A stretch of 64,000 nucleotides of DNA from Clavibacter capsici (GCF_001280205.1 NZ_CP012573.1:868001-932000), one strand, 5' to 3'. Positions 8,589 through 17,132 are shown, numbered from the stretch's first letter. Program-made: numbers and translations. Notes: a model not told the origin generated them from the letters alone.

Positions 8589-9400
8589 TGGCGCACGTCG
8601 TCCCTATCGAGGATCTGGCGGATCCGCGGCTCGCCGACTACAGCCACCGCACCGACGTCGCGCTCCGCAAGGCCGAGGGCGCGGGGCACGGGATCTACCT
8701 GGCGGAGTCCGCGCTCGTGCTCGAGCGGGCGCTGAGGGCCGGGCACGCGCCGCGGTCGGTCCTCGCGCTCGGCGGCACGGTGGACGAGGCGCTGGCGCTG
8801 GTCGGCGACCGCGACGTCCCCGTGTTCACCGGTCCGGGCGAGCTGCTCGCGGAGCTCACCGGGTACGTGCTGCACCGCGGTGTCGTCGCGTCGCTCGACC
8901 GACCGCCGCTGCCGTCCGTCGCGTCGCTGCTCGCGGACGCGCGGCGGGTGGTCGTGCTGGAGGACGTCGTGGATCCCACGAACGTCGGCGCGATCTTCCG
9001 CTCCGTCGGCGCGATCGGGGCGGACGCGGTGCTCGTCACGCCGCGCTGCACGGACCCGTTCTACCGCCGCGCCATCCGCGTCAGCATGGGGACGGTGCTG
9101 CAGGTGCCGTGGACGCGCACGGGGGAGTGGCCCGAGACGCGGGCAGCCCTCGCGGACGCCGGCTTCCACGTGGCGGCGCTCGCGCTGACGCCCGACGCCG
9201 TCTCGATCCGCGACTTCCCGGCCGAGGAGCACGCACGGCTCGCCATCGTGCTGGGCTCCGAGGGGCCGGGGCTGTCGGCGGAGGCGATCCGGTCGGCGGA
9301 CACGGTCGTCCGGATCCCGATGGCGCACGGCATCGACTCGCTCAACGTGGCGGCGGCCAGCGCGGTCGCGCTCTACGCGCTCACCGCTCCCGCTGGCTGA
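8588..9400 (+). CDS. SpoU/TrmH-family RNA 2'-O-ribose methyltransferase
   Basis: 270 residues with an N-terminal substrate-binding domain (to about residue 105) and a C-terminal SPOUT knot domain. The three SpoU motifs are visible: VVLEDVVDPTNVGAIFRS near residue 120, IVLGSEGPGLS near residue 217 and RIPMAHGIDSLNVAAASAV near the end. This arrangement fits 23S rRNA or tRNA 2'-O-methylation with SAM. The GTG start shares one base with the gabD stop, so translation is coupled. The specific target nucleotide cannot be read from sequence. Confidence 0.9.
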   Translation: MAHVVPIEDLADPRLADYSHRTDVALRKAEGAGHGIYLAESALVLERALRAGHAPRSVLALGGTVDEALALVGDRDVPVFTGPGELLAELTGYVLHRGVVASLDRPPLPSVASLLADARRVVVLEDVVDPTNVGAIFRSVGAIGADAVLVTPRCTDPFYRRAIRVSMGTVLQVPWTRTGEWPETRAALADAGFHVAALALTPDAVSIRDFPAEEHARLAIVLGSEGPGLSAEAIRSADTVVRIPMAHGIDSLNVAAASAVALYALTAPAG

Positions 9401-9488
9401 GGGATCCCGGGCCGGCGGGTCGCGGCCGGCGCCCCCGTCGGCCGGCTCGAGCGCCTAGCCTGGCGTCGTCCACGAGAGGGGTCCCGCC

Positions 9489-9857
9489 ATGACCGCACGT
9501 CCTGCCCGCCGCCGCCCCACGCGCCTCGCCGTCGTCTACCTGCTGCTCGCCGCGGTCGGCCTCGTCGCGACCTGGAGCGCTAACATCCAGGTGATCACGT
9601 CGGGCCGCGACTTCCTCGCCGACCTGTCGGCCGGCGGCCCGGCGGTGTCGTCGCTCTCCTGGGACCTGCTCGTGGCCGCGGTCGCGAGCGTCGTCTTCAT
9701 CATCGTCGAGGGGCGGCGGCTGCGGATGCGGCACGTGTGGGCGTACCTCGTCCTCGTCCCGCTCGTGGCGTTCGCGGTCGCCCTGCCGGTGTTCCTCGCG
9801 GCGCGGGAGATGTGGATCACCGCGCCCGACCGGTCGGACCCGACGCCGGGAGCCTGA
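9489..9857 (+). CDS. Small integral membrane protein, DUF2834-like
   Basis: 122 residues with three hydrophobic segments (about 15-35, 55-75 and 82-105). The stretch around WSANIQVITSGRDFLADL resembles DUF2834 proteins, which have no assigned role. A -10 box TAGCCT lies at 9456-9461 and a GAGAGGGG ribosome site is just before the ATG. It stands alone and converges with the ABC exporter. The 90-base gap to the exporter (9858-9947) holds GC-rich repeats but no clear terminator. Confidence 0.7.
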   Translation: MTARPARRRPTRLAVVYLLLAAVGLVATWSANIQVITSGRDFLADLSAGGPAVSSLSWDLLVAAVASVVFIIVEGRRLRMRHVWAYLVLVPLVAFAVALPVFLAAREMWITAPDRSDPTPGA

Positions 9858-9947
9858 GCGCGCACCGACGCGAGGCCACGCGCCAGCGCCGACACCCACC
9901 CCGCGCCAGCGCCGGGGCCCGCGCCTGGGCAGCGCCGCCGCCGGCGG

Positions 9948-11885
9948 CTACACGAGCAGCTGGTGCTTCGCGAGGTCGCGGTAGAGCGGCGTCGAGACGA
10001 CGAGCTCGGCGTGCGTGCCCGTGCCGACCACGCGGCCCTTCTCGACGACGACGATGAGGTCGCTGTCGACGACGGTGGAGAGGCGGTGCGCGATCACGAT
10101 GAGGGTGCGGTGCTCGGCGACCGCGTCGATCGCCTTGCGGAGCAGCTGCTCGTTGAGGCCGTCGAGGCTGGACGTCGACTCGTCGAGCAGGAGGATCGGC
10201 GGGGCGGACAGCAGGGTGCGCGCGATCGCGAGGCGCTGGCGCTCGCCGCCGGAGAGCATGATCCCGTCCTCGCCGACGGGCGCGTCGAGGCCGAGCTCGT
10301 TGCGCGCGAGCACCTCGGTGAGGTTGACGGCGTGCAGGACCTGCACGCAGTCCTCGTCGGTCGCGTCGAACGCCGTGAGCGTGAGGTTCTCGCGCAGCGT
10401 GCCGGCGAGCACGGGGGCGTCCTGCTCGACGTAGCCGATCTGGCGGCGGAGGTCCTCGCGGTCGAGGGTGCGGATGTCGCGGCCGCCGACGCGCACGACG
10501 CCGGACGTCGGGTCGTAGAAGCGCTCGATGAGCGCGAGGATCGTGCTCTTGCCGGCGCCCGAGGGGCCGACCAGCGCGATCCGCGTGCCCCGCTCGGCGC
10601 GGAAGCTGACGCCCTGGAGGACGCCGCCGCCGGTGCGGTCGGCGCCGGGGGCGTCGTCGGCCACGTCGGCGCGGGCGCTCGCGGCGGACGCGGGCGCCTC
10701 GCCGCCCGCGACCTCGTCGTCGTCGTCGGCCGCGGCCGCCACCGGGTACGCGAAGCGCACGTCCACGAGCTCGACGGCGGGCGCGTCCGTGCGGTCGGTC
10801 GTCGCCGGCTCGTCGTCGCGGAGGCGTCCGGCGAGCGTGGCGTCGCCGTCGGTCTCGCCGGGCAGCTTCACGATCTCCTGGATCCGGCCGAGCGCGCCGA
10901 GCGCCTGGTTGACCGCGGTCACGGCGCCGAAGGCCTGGCCGAGCGGCATGATCATGAGGAAGAGGAACAGGATGAAGGCCACCAGGTCACCGACCGCGAT
11001 GGCGCCCGACGCGACGCGGAACCCGCCCACGCCGACCACCACGAGGAACGACGCCTGCAGCGCGATCCCGGCGATCGGCACGACGACGGCCGACGCCTTC
11101 GCGACCTTGATGCCCATCTCCCACGCGCCCTCGGCGTCGGCCTCGATGGTGCGGATCTCGCGGTCGGTCGCGTTGCTGGCACGCACGGTGCGGATCGCGC
11201 CGATGGCCCGCTCGACGCTCGCGGCCAGGTCGCCGACCTTGCGCTGGGCGCGCTGGCTGGCGACGCGGATCCGCCCGGAGAGGCCCACGACCGCGATCAC
11301 CGAGACGGCGACGACCAGCACGGTGAGGCCGAGGAGCACCGGGTCGATGACGAACATCGCGACGATGGCGCCGAGGAACGTGACCGCCCCGCCGATCGCC
11401 TCGACGAGGCCCTGCGTGAGGACGGCGCGGAGCAGCGTGGTGTCGGAGCCGACGCGGGAGACGAGGTCGCCCGTGCGGCGCGTGTCGAACTCGGAGATGG
11501 GGAGGCGGAGGATCCGGCGCACGAGCGTGCGGCGCGACGAGAGCACGATGCCCTCGCCCATCCGCTGCAGCAGGTAGTGCTGGTAGCCGGAGAGGAGCCC
11601 GGACACGACGACCAGGCCGACGAGCGCCCACACGAGCGCGCCGAGCGCGCCGCCGGCCTGCACGACGCCCACCACGCGCTGCACGAGGAGCGGCTGCGCG
11701 AGGCTCGCGGCCGCGCCGAGCACGCTGAGCACGACGACGAACGCCATCAGCCCGCGCTGCTCGAGGATGTACGGCAGCAGCTCCGAGAAGCGCGCGCGGG
11801 GGCCGTCGTCGGCGGAGTCGCGGCGCGCGAACGGGTTGCGGGAGCGGGCGCGCGGGGCGGCGGTCTCGGGGCGGGCGGTGCTCAT
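9948..11885 (-). CDS. ABC exporter half-transporter (fused membrane and ATPase domains)
   Basis: 645 residues. Six membrane segments fill residues about 45-330, followed by an ATPase domain. It carries Walker A GPSGAGKST near residue 440, signature LSGGERQRLAIART, Walker B ILLLDESTSSLD and an H-loop in IAHRLST. The type matches MsbA/LmrA-like multidrug or lipid exporters; the substrate is unknown. The ATG at 11885 was chosen because GGGAGA precedes it; an in-frame GTG/ATG extension upstream is Arg-rich and unlike a coding start. A -10 box TAGAGT (12016-12021) would give a leader of about 120 bases. A 40-residue Asp/Ala-rich insertion splits the start of the ATPase domain. Confidence 0.92.
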   Translation of the reverse strand: MSTARPETAAPRARSRNPFARRDSADDGPRARFSELLPYILEQRGLMAFVVVLSVLGAAASLAQPLLVQRVVGVVQAGGALGALVWALVGLVVVSGLLSGYQHYLLQRMGEGIVLSSRRTLVRRILRLPISEFDTRRTGDLVSRVGSDTTLLRAVLTQGLVEAIGGAVTFLGAIVAMFVIDPVLLGLTVLVVAVSVIAVVGLSGRIRVASQRAQRKVGDLAASVERAIGAIRTVRASNATDREIRTIEADAEGAWEMGIKVAKASAVVVPIAGIALQASFLVVVGVGGFRVASGAIAVGDLVAFILFLFLMIMPLGQAFGAVTAVNQALGALGRIQEIVKLPGETDGDATLAGRLRDDEPATTDRTDAPAVELVDVRFAYPVAAAADDDDEVAGGEAPASAASARADVADDAPGADRTGGGVLQGVSFRAERGTRIALVGPSGAGKSTILALIERFYDPTSGVVRVGGRDIRTLDREDLRRQIGYVEQDAPVLAGTLRENLTLTAFDATDEDCVQVLHAVNLTEVLARNELGLDAPVGEDGIMLSGGERQRLAIARTLLSAPPILLLDESTSSLDGLNEQLLRKAIDAVAEHRTLIVIAHRLSTVVDSDLIVVVEKGRVVGTGTHAELVVSTPLYRDLAKHQLLV

Positions 11886-11944
11886 GCGTGGTCTCCCGGG
11901 TGGTGGGGTGCGATCGTGGTGCCGGCGCGCGGGCGGCCGTGCGG

Positions 11945-11963
11945 ACGACCGACGGGCGGTCGT
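11945..11963. promoter_or_regulatory. Perfect inverted repeat in the ABC exporter leader (candidate operator)
   Basis: Arms ACGACCG and CGGTCGT surround a 5-base centre ACGGG. It lies between the exporter -10 box (12016-12021) and its ATG (11885), inside the transcribed leader. Its size suits a repressor dimer; it could also form an RNA hairpin. Confidence 0.4.
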
Positions 11964-12085
11964 GATGCGGGGCGGCCGGCGAGCGGACCATCGCGCGCGT
12001 CGCATCGCCGTGGCGACTCTACGCGCCGGCCGCCGCGTGCCCGCCGGGAGCTATTCAGCTCATGGAGAAAAGGCCCGGCCGACCC

Positions 12086-12091
12086 TAGGCT
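12086..12091 (+). promoter_or_regulatory. -10 box of a probable leaderless promoter (ABC-2 exporter operon)
   Basis: TAGGCT is followed by eight bases and the GTG start at 12100. No ribosome-binding site is present. Confidence 0.55.
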
Positions 12092-12099
12092 GGGGACTC

Positions 12100-13026
12100 G
12101 TGCCCACCCCCGTCATCACCGCCGACCGCCTCGTGAAGAAGTACGGCGACCACGTCGCCGTCGACGGCCTCTCCTTCGAGGTCGCGCCCGGCGAGTCCTT
12201 CGGGCTGCTCGGCCCGAACGGCGCCGGCAAGTCCACGACCATGCGAATGATCGGCGCGGTCTCCTCGCGCACGGGCGGCACGCTGGACATCCTCGGGCTC
12301 GACCCCGACACGCACGGCCCGGAGATCCGCTCGCAGCTGGGCGTCGTGCCGCAGGCCGACAACCTCGACCTGGAGCTCAAGGCGCGCGACAACCTCATCG
12401 TCTACGGCCGCTACTTCGGACTGCCGCGCAAGCGGGTCGCGGCGCGCGCCGACGAGCTGCTCGAGTTCGCGCAGCTCAGCGACCGCGCGGGCGCCAAGGT
12501 CGACGACCTCTCCGGCGGCATGAAGCGGCGGCTCACCATCGCGCGCGCCCTGATCAGCGACCCGCGGATCCTGCTGCTCGACGAGCCGACCACGGGCCTC
12601 GACCCGCAGGCCCGCCACATCCTCTGGGACCGCCTGTTCCGCCTCAAGGAGCAGGGCACGACGCTCGTGCTCACCACGCACTACATGGACGAGGCCGAGC
12701 AGCTGTGCGACCGGATCGTCGTGGTCGACGAGGGCCGGATCATGGCGGAGGGCTCGCCCGCCTCCCTCATCCGCGACCACTCGAGCCGCGAGGTGCTCGA
12801 GGTGCGCTTCGGGTCCGACCGCAACGAGTCCGCGTCGCGCGAGATCGCCGGGTACGGCGACCGCGTGGAGGTGCTGCCCGACCGCGTGCTCGTCTACGCG
12901 TCCGACGGCGAGGCCGTGCTCAGCCGGATCCTCGAGCAGGGCCTCAAGCCCATCACCACGCTCGTCCGCCGCTCGAGCCTCGAGGACGTCTTCCTCCGCC
13001 TCACCGGACGGAGCCTCGTCGAATGA
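12100..13026 (+). CDS. ABC-2 exporter ATP-binding protein (DrrA/NodI type)
   Basis: 308 residues. Walker A GPNGAGKST is near residue 40, signature LSGGMKRRLTIARAL near residue 142, Walker B ILLLDEPTTGLDPQ near residue 160 and the H-loop TTHYMDEAEQL. A C-terminal extension of about 80 residues is typical of the daunorubicin-resistance/NodI subfamily. It energises export through the two permeases that follow, with which it is translationally coupled (ATGA). The GTG start is set by homology to the ATPase N-terminus and by the leaderless promoter; longer in-frame starts run into the divergent exporter region. Confidence 0.92.
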   Translation: MPTPVITADRLVKKYGDHVAVDGLSFEVAPGESFGLLGPNGAGKSTTMRMIGAVSSRTGGTLDILGLDPDTHGPEIRSQLGVVPQADNLDLELKARDNLIVYGRYFGLPRKRVAARADELLEFAQLSDRAGAKVDDLSGGMKRRLTIARALISDPRILLLDEPTTGLDPQARHILWDRLFRLKEQGTTLVLTTHYMDEAEQLCDRIVVVDEGRIMAEGSPASLIRDHSSREVLEVRFGSDRNESASREIAGYGDRVEVLPDRVLVYASDGEAVLSRILEQGLKPITTLVRRSSLEDVFLRLTGRSLVE

Positions 13027-13901
13027 GCGTCGTCGACCGCGCCGCCGCCGGGGGACCCGCGGCCGAGGGCACCGGCGCCGATCACCGCGCCCGTGCCGTC
13101 GCCGGCGGCGTCCGCCCGCGCCGCTTCGGCGGCTGGTACGCGGCCGAGCACCGGCTGCTCGGGATCCGCGCCTACCTCGGCACCGCGCTCGCCACCGGCA
13201 TCGCGAGCCCCTACGTCTACCTCTACGCGCTCGGCGTCGGCCTCGCCACGGTCGTCGACCGCGGCACGGACGCGAACCAGGCCCTCGGCGTCAGCTTCCT
13301 GGTGTTCGTCGCGCCCGCGCTCCTCGCGACGAGCGCCATGACGGTGGCGAGCGAGGAGTTCAGCTACCCGATCTTCGGCGGCTTCAAGTGGAACCCCGTG
13401 TTCCAGGCGATGAACGCCTCGCCGCTCACCCCGGCGCAGATCGTCGACGGCCAGGTCATCGGCGTCGCGATCCGCATGGCGCCCACCTGCATCGCCTACT
13501 TCGCGTTCATGCTCCTGTTCGGCGCGGTGCCGCTCGGCACCGGGTTCCTCGCGATCGGCGCCGCGGTCCTCACGGGCATGGCGATCGGCGTGATGCTCAT
13601 GGCCTACGTCGCGACCCTCACCCAGGACACCGGTCAGATCGCGATGGTCATGCGCTTCGTCATCACCCCGCTGTCGCTGTTCTCGGGCACCTTCTTCCCG
13701 CTCACGCAGTTCCCGGTGTGGCTGCAGTGGATCGGCTGGATCTCGCCGCTCTGGCACGGCACGGAGCTCGGTCGGGTCGCCACCTACGGCATGGAGGAGC
13801 CGCTCTGGCTGACGATCGCGCACGTGGCGTACCTGCTGCTCTGGCTCGCGGTGGGCTGGACCCTCTCGCGCCGCGTCGCGACGAGGAGGCTGCGCGCATG
13901 A
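13023..13901 (+). CDS. ABC-2 type permease (NodJ/DrrB-like), first of two
   Basis: 292 residues with an Ala/Gly/Arg-rich cytoplasmic N-terminus of about 40 residues and six hydrophobic segments. Family marks include the VFQAMNASPLTP region and FSGTFFPLTQFPVWLQWIGWISPLWH. This loop is characteristic of NodJ-type permeases. It starts inside the ATPase stop (ATGA) and its own stop overlaps the second permease, giving a 1:1:1 cassette. The substrate is unknown; lipid, glycan or drug export are the usual family roles. Confidence 0.88.
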   Translation: MSVVDRAAAGGPAAEGTGADHRARAVAGGVRPRRFGGWYAAEHRLLGIRAYLGTALATGIASPYVYLYALGVGLATVVDRGTDANQALGVSFLVFVAPALLATSAMTVASEEFSYPIFGGFKWNPVFQAMNASPLTPAQIVDGQVIGVAIRMAPTCIAYFAFMLLFGAVPLGTGFLAIGAAVLTGMAIGVMLMAYVATLTQDTGQIAMVMRFVITPLSLFSGTFFPLTQFPVWLQWIGWISPLWHGTELGRVATYGMEEPLWLTIAHVAYLLLWLAVGWTLSRRVATRRLRA

Positions 13902-14746
13902 CCGGATCCACGATGCCGGCGCCCGCCCCGGCCCCCGCGCCCGCCGCCCGTCGGAGCCGCGGCGGACCCCGTGCGCTCTACGCCGGCAACGCTCGCTCGG
14001 TGCTCTCCCGCGGCCTGCTGGCCACGCGCAGCACCAACTGGACCGTCGTCCTCTCCGGCTTCTTCGAGCCCGTCTTCTACCTGCTCGCGATGGGGATCGG
14101 CCTCGGCTCGCTCGTGGGCGACGTGACCACGAGCACCGGGCAGCCCGTCCCGTATGCCGCGTACATCGCGCCCGCCCTCCTCGCGGTCTCGGCCATGAAC
14201 GGCGCCGTCTACGACTCCACCTGGAACGTCTTCTTCAAGATGAACCACTCGAAGCTGTACCAGGGCATGCTCGCGACCTCGCTCGGGCCGCTCGACGTGG
14301 CGTTCGGCGAGATCGGCCTGGCGCTGCTCCGCGGCGTCGTGTACTCGTCGGGCTTCCTCGTCGTGATGCAGGTGCTCGGCTTGAACCTCTCGTGGTGGGC
14401 GATCCTCGCGCTGCCGTCCGTCGTGCTCGTCGCGCTGGCCTTCGCGAGCTTCGGCATGGCGGTGACGAGCTACATGAAGACGTTCCAGCAGATGGACTGG
14501 ATCAACTTCATCCTGCTGCCGATGTTCCTGTTCTCGGCGACCTTCTACCCGCTGTCGGTGTACCCGGCGTGGATCCAGACGGTCATCCAGGCGCTCCCGC
14601 TCTGGCACGCCGTGGAGCTCGTCCGCGGCTTCACGACGGGCGCGCTCTCCATCGCGATCGTCGGCCACGTGCTCTACTTCGCGGTGATGACGGCCATCGG
14701 CCTGGTCTTCACGACGCGGCGGCTGCGGGTCCTCTTCCTCGACTGA
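13898..14746 (+). CDS. ABC-2 type permease (NodJ/DrrB-like), second of two
   Basis: 282 residues with a Pro/Ala-rich N-terminus and six hydrophobic segments. The late motif FLFSATFYPLSVYPAWIQTVIQALPLWH is the counterpart of that in the upstream gene (quoted pieces: FLFSATFYPLSVYP, ALPLWH). The two permeases are clear paralogues and probably form a heterodimer. The start overlaps the first permease by four bases. The 3' end overlaps an antisense MFS remnant by 38 bases. Confidence 0.88.
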   Translation: MTGSTMPAPAPAPAPAARRSRGGPRALYAGNARSVLSRGLLATRSTNWTVVLSGFFEPVFYLLAMGIGLGSLVGDVTTSTGQPVPYAAYIAPALLAVSAMNGAVYDSTWNVFFKMNHSKLYQGMLATSLGPLDVAFGEIGLALLRGVVYSSGFLVVMQVLGLNLSWWAILALPSVVLVALAFASFGMAVTSYMKTFQQMDWINFILLPMFLFSATFYPLSVYPAWIQTVIQALPLWHAVELVRGFTTGALSIAIVGHVLYFAVMTAIGLVFTTRRLRVLFLD

Positions 14747-15002
14747 CGGCCCCCGCGGCGAGAGCGAGGCCGGCGACGCCCATGACGACCGCGGCCGTCG
14801 CGACGGCGACCGGGTACGCGGCGGGCTGGGCGGCGACGGGCAGGAGGGCGAGGACCTGCGCCGTCACGACCGTGGCGACCAGCGACGAGCCGGCCAGCAC
14901 CGTCGACGTGAGCGACGAGACCCGGCCCATCGTGCCGACCGGCGCCTCCGCCTGCAGGATCGGACCCTGCGAGACCAGGTACACGGCGAAGACGAGGCGG
15001 TG
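14709..15002 (-). pseudogene. Remnant: C-terminal end of an MFS transporter
   Basis: On the minus strand about 95 codons read like the last two or three membrane helices of a major-facilitator pump (YLVSQGPILQAEAPVGTMGR, then two hydrophobic stretches). Homology-like sequence begins abruptly near 15002. Upstream of that, the DNA is the ribokinase promoter region and the reading becomes Pro/Arg-rich. No ribosome site or full-length gene is present, so it looks like a decayed copy. It fills most of the 340-base gap between the permease and ribokinase. Confidence 0.5.
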
Positions 15003-15085
15003 CGGGCGCGCCGGATCCGGTCGGTACCCTGGCGGGGAGCGCCACCCGGGCGCGGCCGGCCGCGTGCCGGGGGAGGCAGGTGCCC

Positions 15086-15910
15086 ATGGGCCGCGTCGTG
15101 GTGCTCGGATCGCTCAACGTCGACCAGGTGGTGCGCGTCCCGCGCCACCCGCAGCCGGGGGAGACGCTCATGGGCTCCGACCCCGAGCGGCTCTGGGGCG
15201 GCAAGGGCGCGAACCAGGCGGTCGCCGCGGCCGACGCCGGCGGCGAGGTCGCGATGGTGGGCGCCGTGGGCGACGACGCCGACGGAGCCGCCTACCGCGC
15301 CCGTCTCGCCGACCGCGGAATCGACGTGTCCGGCCTCGTCACCGTGGACGACGCCACGACGGGCCTCGCGGTCATCGCGGTGGACGACGACGGCGAGAAC
15401 ACGATCATCGTGGCGCCCGGCGCCAACGCGCGCGTGGAGGCGGCCCACCTGGATCCGCTCGACGCGCTCGCCGCGGGCGACGTCCTGCTCGCCTCGCTCG
15501 AGCTGCCGCTCGACACGATCGCCCAGGGCGTCCGCCGCGCGCACGCCGCCGGCGCCCGCGTCGTGCTGAACCTCGCGCCCTTCGCCGCGCTGCCCGCCGA
15601 CGTGCAGGCGCTCGCGGATCCCGTGGTCGTCAACGAGCACGAGGCCGGGCTCCTCCGCGAGTCCGGCGTACCCGCGCCGGCGTCCCTGCTCGTCACCCTC
15701 GGCGCCGAGGGCGCGATGTGGGGCGACGTCGAGGTCCCCGCGTCGAAGGTCTCCCGCGTCGCCGACACCACGGGTGCGGGCGACGCGTTCTGCGGCGCGC
15801 TGGCGTCGGCGCTCGCCGCGGGCGCCGACCGCGAGGCCGCCCTGGTCGTCGCGGCCGACGCCGCCGCGGTCGTCGTGCAGCGGCAGGGCGCGCAGCCGGC
15901 GGACGACTGA
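15086..15910 (+). CDS. rbsK: Ribokinase (PfkB family sugar kinase)
   Basis: Phosphorylates ribose to ribose-5-phosphate. 274 residues. The N-terminal VVVLGSLNVDQVVRVPRHP and GGKGANQAVAAA motifs are the ribokinase sugar-binding signature, and TTGAGDAFCGALAS carries the catalytic base Asp233. The ATG at 15086 is preferred over the GTG at 15080 because GGGAGG (15071-15076) is then nine bases away rather than three. A -10 box TACCCT lies at 15025-15030. No ribose transporter is adjacent. It could process ribose released by the nucleoside hydrolase encoded 38 kb away (inference). Confidence 0.93.
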   Translation: MGRVVVLGSLNVDQVVRVPRHPQPGETLMGSDPERLWGGKGANQAVAAADAGGEVAMVGAVGDDADGAAYRARLADRGIDVSGLVTVDDATTGLAVIAVDDDGENTIIVAPGANARVEAAHLDPLDALAAGDVLLASLELPLDTIAQGVRRAHAAGARVVLNLAPFAALPADVQALADPVVVNEHEAGLLRESGVPAPASLLVTLGAEGAMWGDVEVPASKVSRVADTTGAGDAFCGALASALAAGADREAALVVAADAAAVVVQRQGAQPADD

Positions 15911-15915
15911 ACCCC

Positions 15916-16458
15916 GTGGGCGACGCCGCACCGGATCCGCGCGAGGCGACCGCTGCGGTGGTCGCCCTCGTCCGGGCCCTCGCGAGGCCGCCGTGGCCGG
16001 ACGACCCGGCCGACGCGGAGCGGATGCTCGCCCGCCTCTGCGTGCATCCTGCGGAGGAGGTCGACGCGCACGCCCTCGACGCGGACCTCCGCGCCCTGGC
16101 CGGGGGACCCGATGCCGTCCACCACCTGTCCTACGGCACCCACGCGGGTGCGCTGACGAGCGTCGGCTTCTTCCTGGCGCGGCACGGCGGCCCCCGTGAT
16201 CCACGCGTCCGAAGCGACCACGACGCCCTCGTCGCGGCCCTCGGAGGCGCCTTCGGTCCGTCCCGCTCGCCGATGGAGGGCCAGCCGAGCCCCGTGCTAT
16301 GGGACATGGGCGAGCTGGAGGTGGGCGTCCAGCTCTTCGACCGCGTCGACAGCAGCGTCATGGTCGGGGTGGATCACCGCGAGCGCTCGGCGCGCGCCGA
16401 GGCGGCAGCGTCCGGGGGAGCCCCGGCCGTCAGACCGGACGCCGCCGACCGCGCCTGA
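15916..16458 (+). CDS. Uncharacterised protein
   Basis: 180 residues, soluble, with no signal peptide or membrane segment. I do not recognise the family. It has an acidic, Ala-rich N-terminal half and a conserved-looking middle (YGTHAGALTSVGFFLARHGG), then MGELEVGVQLFDRVDSS. The GTG start lies five bases after the ribokinase stop, so it is probably co-transcribed with rbsK. Its last 29 bases overlap the end of the convergent XRE regulator gene. Confidence 0.6.
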   Translation: MGDAAPDPREATAAVVALVRALARPPWPDDPADAERMLARLCVHPAEEVDAHALDADLRALAGGPDAVHHLSYGTHAGALTSVGFFLARHGGPRDPRVRSDHDALVAALGGAFGPSRSPMEGQPSPVLWDMGELEVGVQLFDRVDSSVMVGVDHRERSARAEAAASGGAPAVRPDAADRA

Positions 16459-16951
16459 CCGCCCGCTCCTCGGACGACCGGTCGCGGGACAGCGGGTAGG
16501 CACGGTCGAGGCGCGGGCCGACGACCACGCGGAGCAGGAACCCGGAGAGCAGCGCGCCGCCCGCCCAGTACGCCCCGATGAGGAGCGCCGCGACGCCGGG
16601 CAGCACGCGCGTGGCGATGCCGAGCACCACGAGCAGGGTCCAGACGATCCCCACGCCCGAGTACAGCGACCGGAACGCGTCCGTCATCGCGTCGCGCCGC
16701 TCCTGCTGGCGCTCCGCGCGGTCGTCGAGGGCGGACACCGTCCGGCCGAAGCCGTCCTCGCCGACCGTGCCGAAGAGATCCCGCACGGGCACCTCCAGCG
16801 CCTTCGCGACGAGCGACAGCGTCTCGAGGCTCGCGTCGTTCCCGGCCTCCAGCCGCTGCACCGTGCGCACCGTGATCCCGCTGGCCTCGGCCAGCCTGTC
16901 CTGCGTCCAGCCTCGCTCGCGGCGGAGCTCCGCCACCCGTGTCTCGTTCAT
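16430..16951 (-). CDS. XRE-family transcriptional regulator with two membrane segments
   Basis: 173 residues. Residues 5-60 form a Cro/C1-type helix-turn-helix (RRERGWTQDRLAEASGITVR, then TVQRLEAGNDASLETL). Two hydrophobic segments follow at about 100-120 and 123-145, and an Arg-rich tail ends the protein. It is a DNA-binding protein tethered to the membrane, probably responding to a membrane or envelope signal (inference). The ATG is six bases after a CAGGCT hexamer, resembling the leaderless promoters elsewhere in the window. A phased CGAC array sits 36-95 bases upstream. Confidence 0.82.
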   Translation of the reverse strand: MNETRVAELRRERGWTQDRLAEASGITVRTVQRLEAGNDASLETLSLVAKALEVPVRDLFGTVGEDGFGRTVSALDDRAERQQERRDAMTDAFRSLYSGVGIVWTLLVVLGIATRVLPGVAALLIGAYWAGGALLSGFLLRVVVGPRLDRAYPLSRDRSSEERAVRRGRRRPV

Positions 16952-16986
16952 GGGCCCAGCCTGGCGGGCGGACGCCGTCCGCACCA

Positions 16987-17045
16987 CGACGCCGACCCGA
17001 CAGGCCCACGACATCCGCCCGACAGCGGGGCGACAGCGGGGCGAC
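16987..17045. repeat. Six CGAC units phased at exactly 11 bases (candidate operator array)
   Basis: CGAC begins at 16987, 16998, 17009, 17020, 17031 and 17042. Units four and five are identical over 11 bases (CGACAGCGGGG); unit three shares CGACA. The spacing is one helical turn, so bound proteins would line up on one DNA face. It lies in the 241-base gap between the XRE regulator (minus) and the glycoside operon (plus). Read on the minus strand, the units resemble the GCTGTC-N5 direct repeats bound by OmpR/PhoB-type regulators. Confidence 0.55.
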
Positions 17046-17132
17046 CCCGCCCGGAGCCCGCACGGCGCCGGGCTCCGGATCCCGCGCTTGCCCCCTGCAC
17101 GGGGTCCGTGAGATGCTCGTCGCGCTGCGCTT

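Noticed and set aside
9963-12060. Very long open frame on the plus strand opposite the ABC exporter
   Set aside because: Its translation is low-complexity and it lies wholly antisense to a well-supported transporter. Only its 3' part (13023 onward) is a real gene, with its own start.
15080-15085. GTG start for ribokinase six bases upstream
   Set aside because: It would sit only three bases from GGGAGG, too close for initiation; the ATG at 15086 is better spaced.
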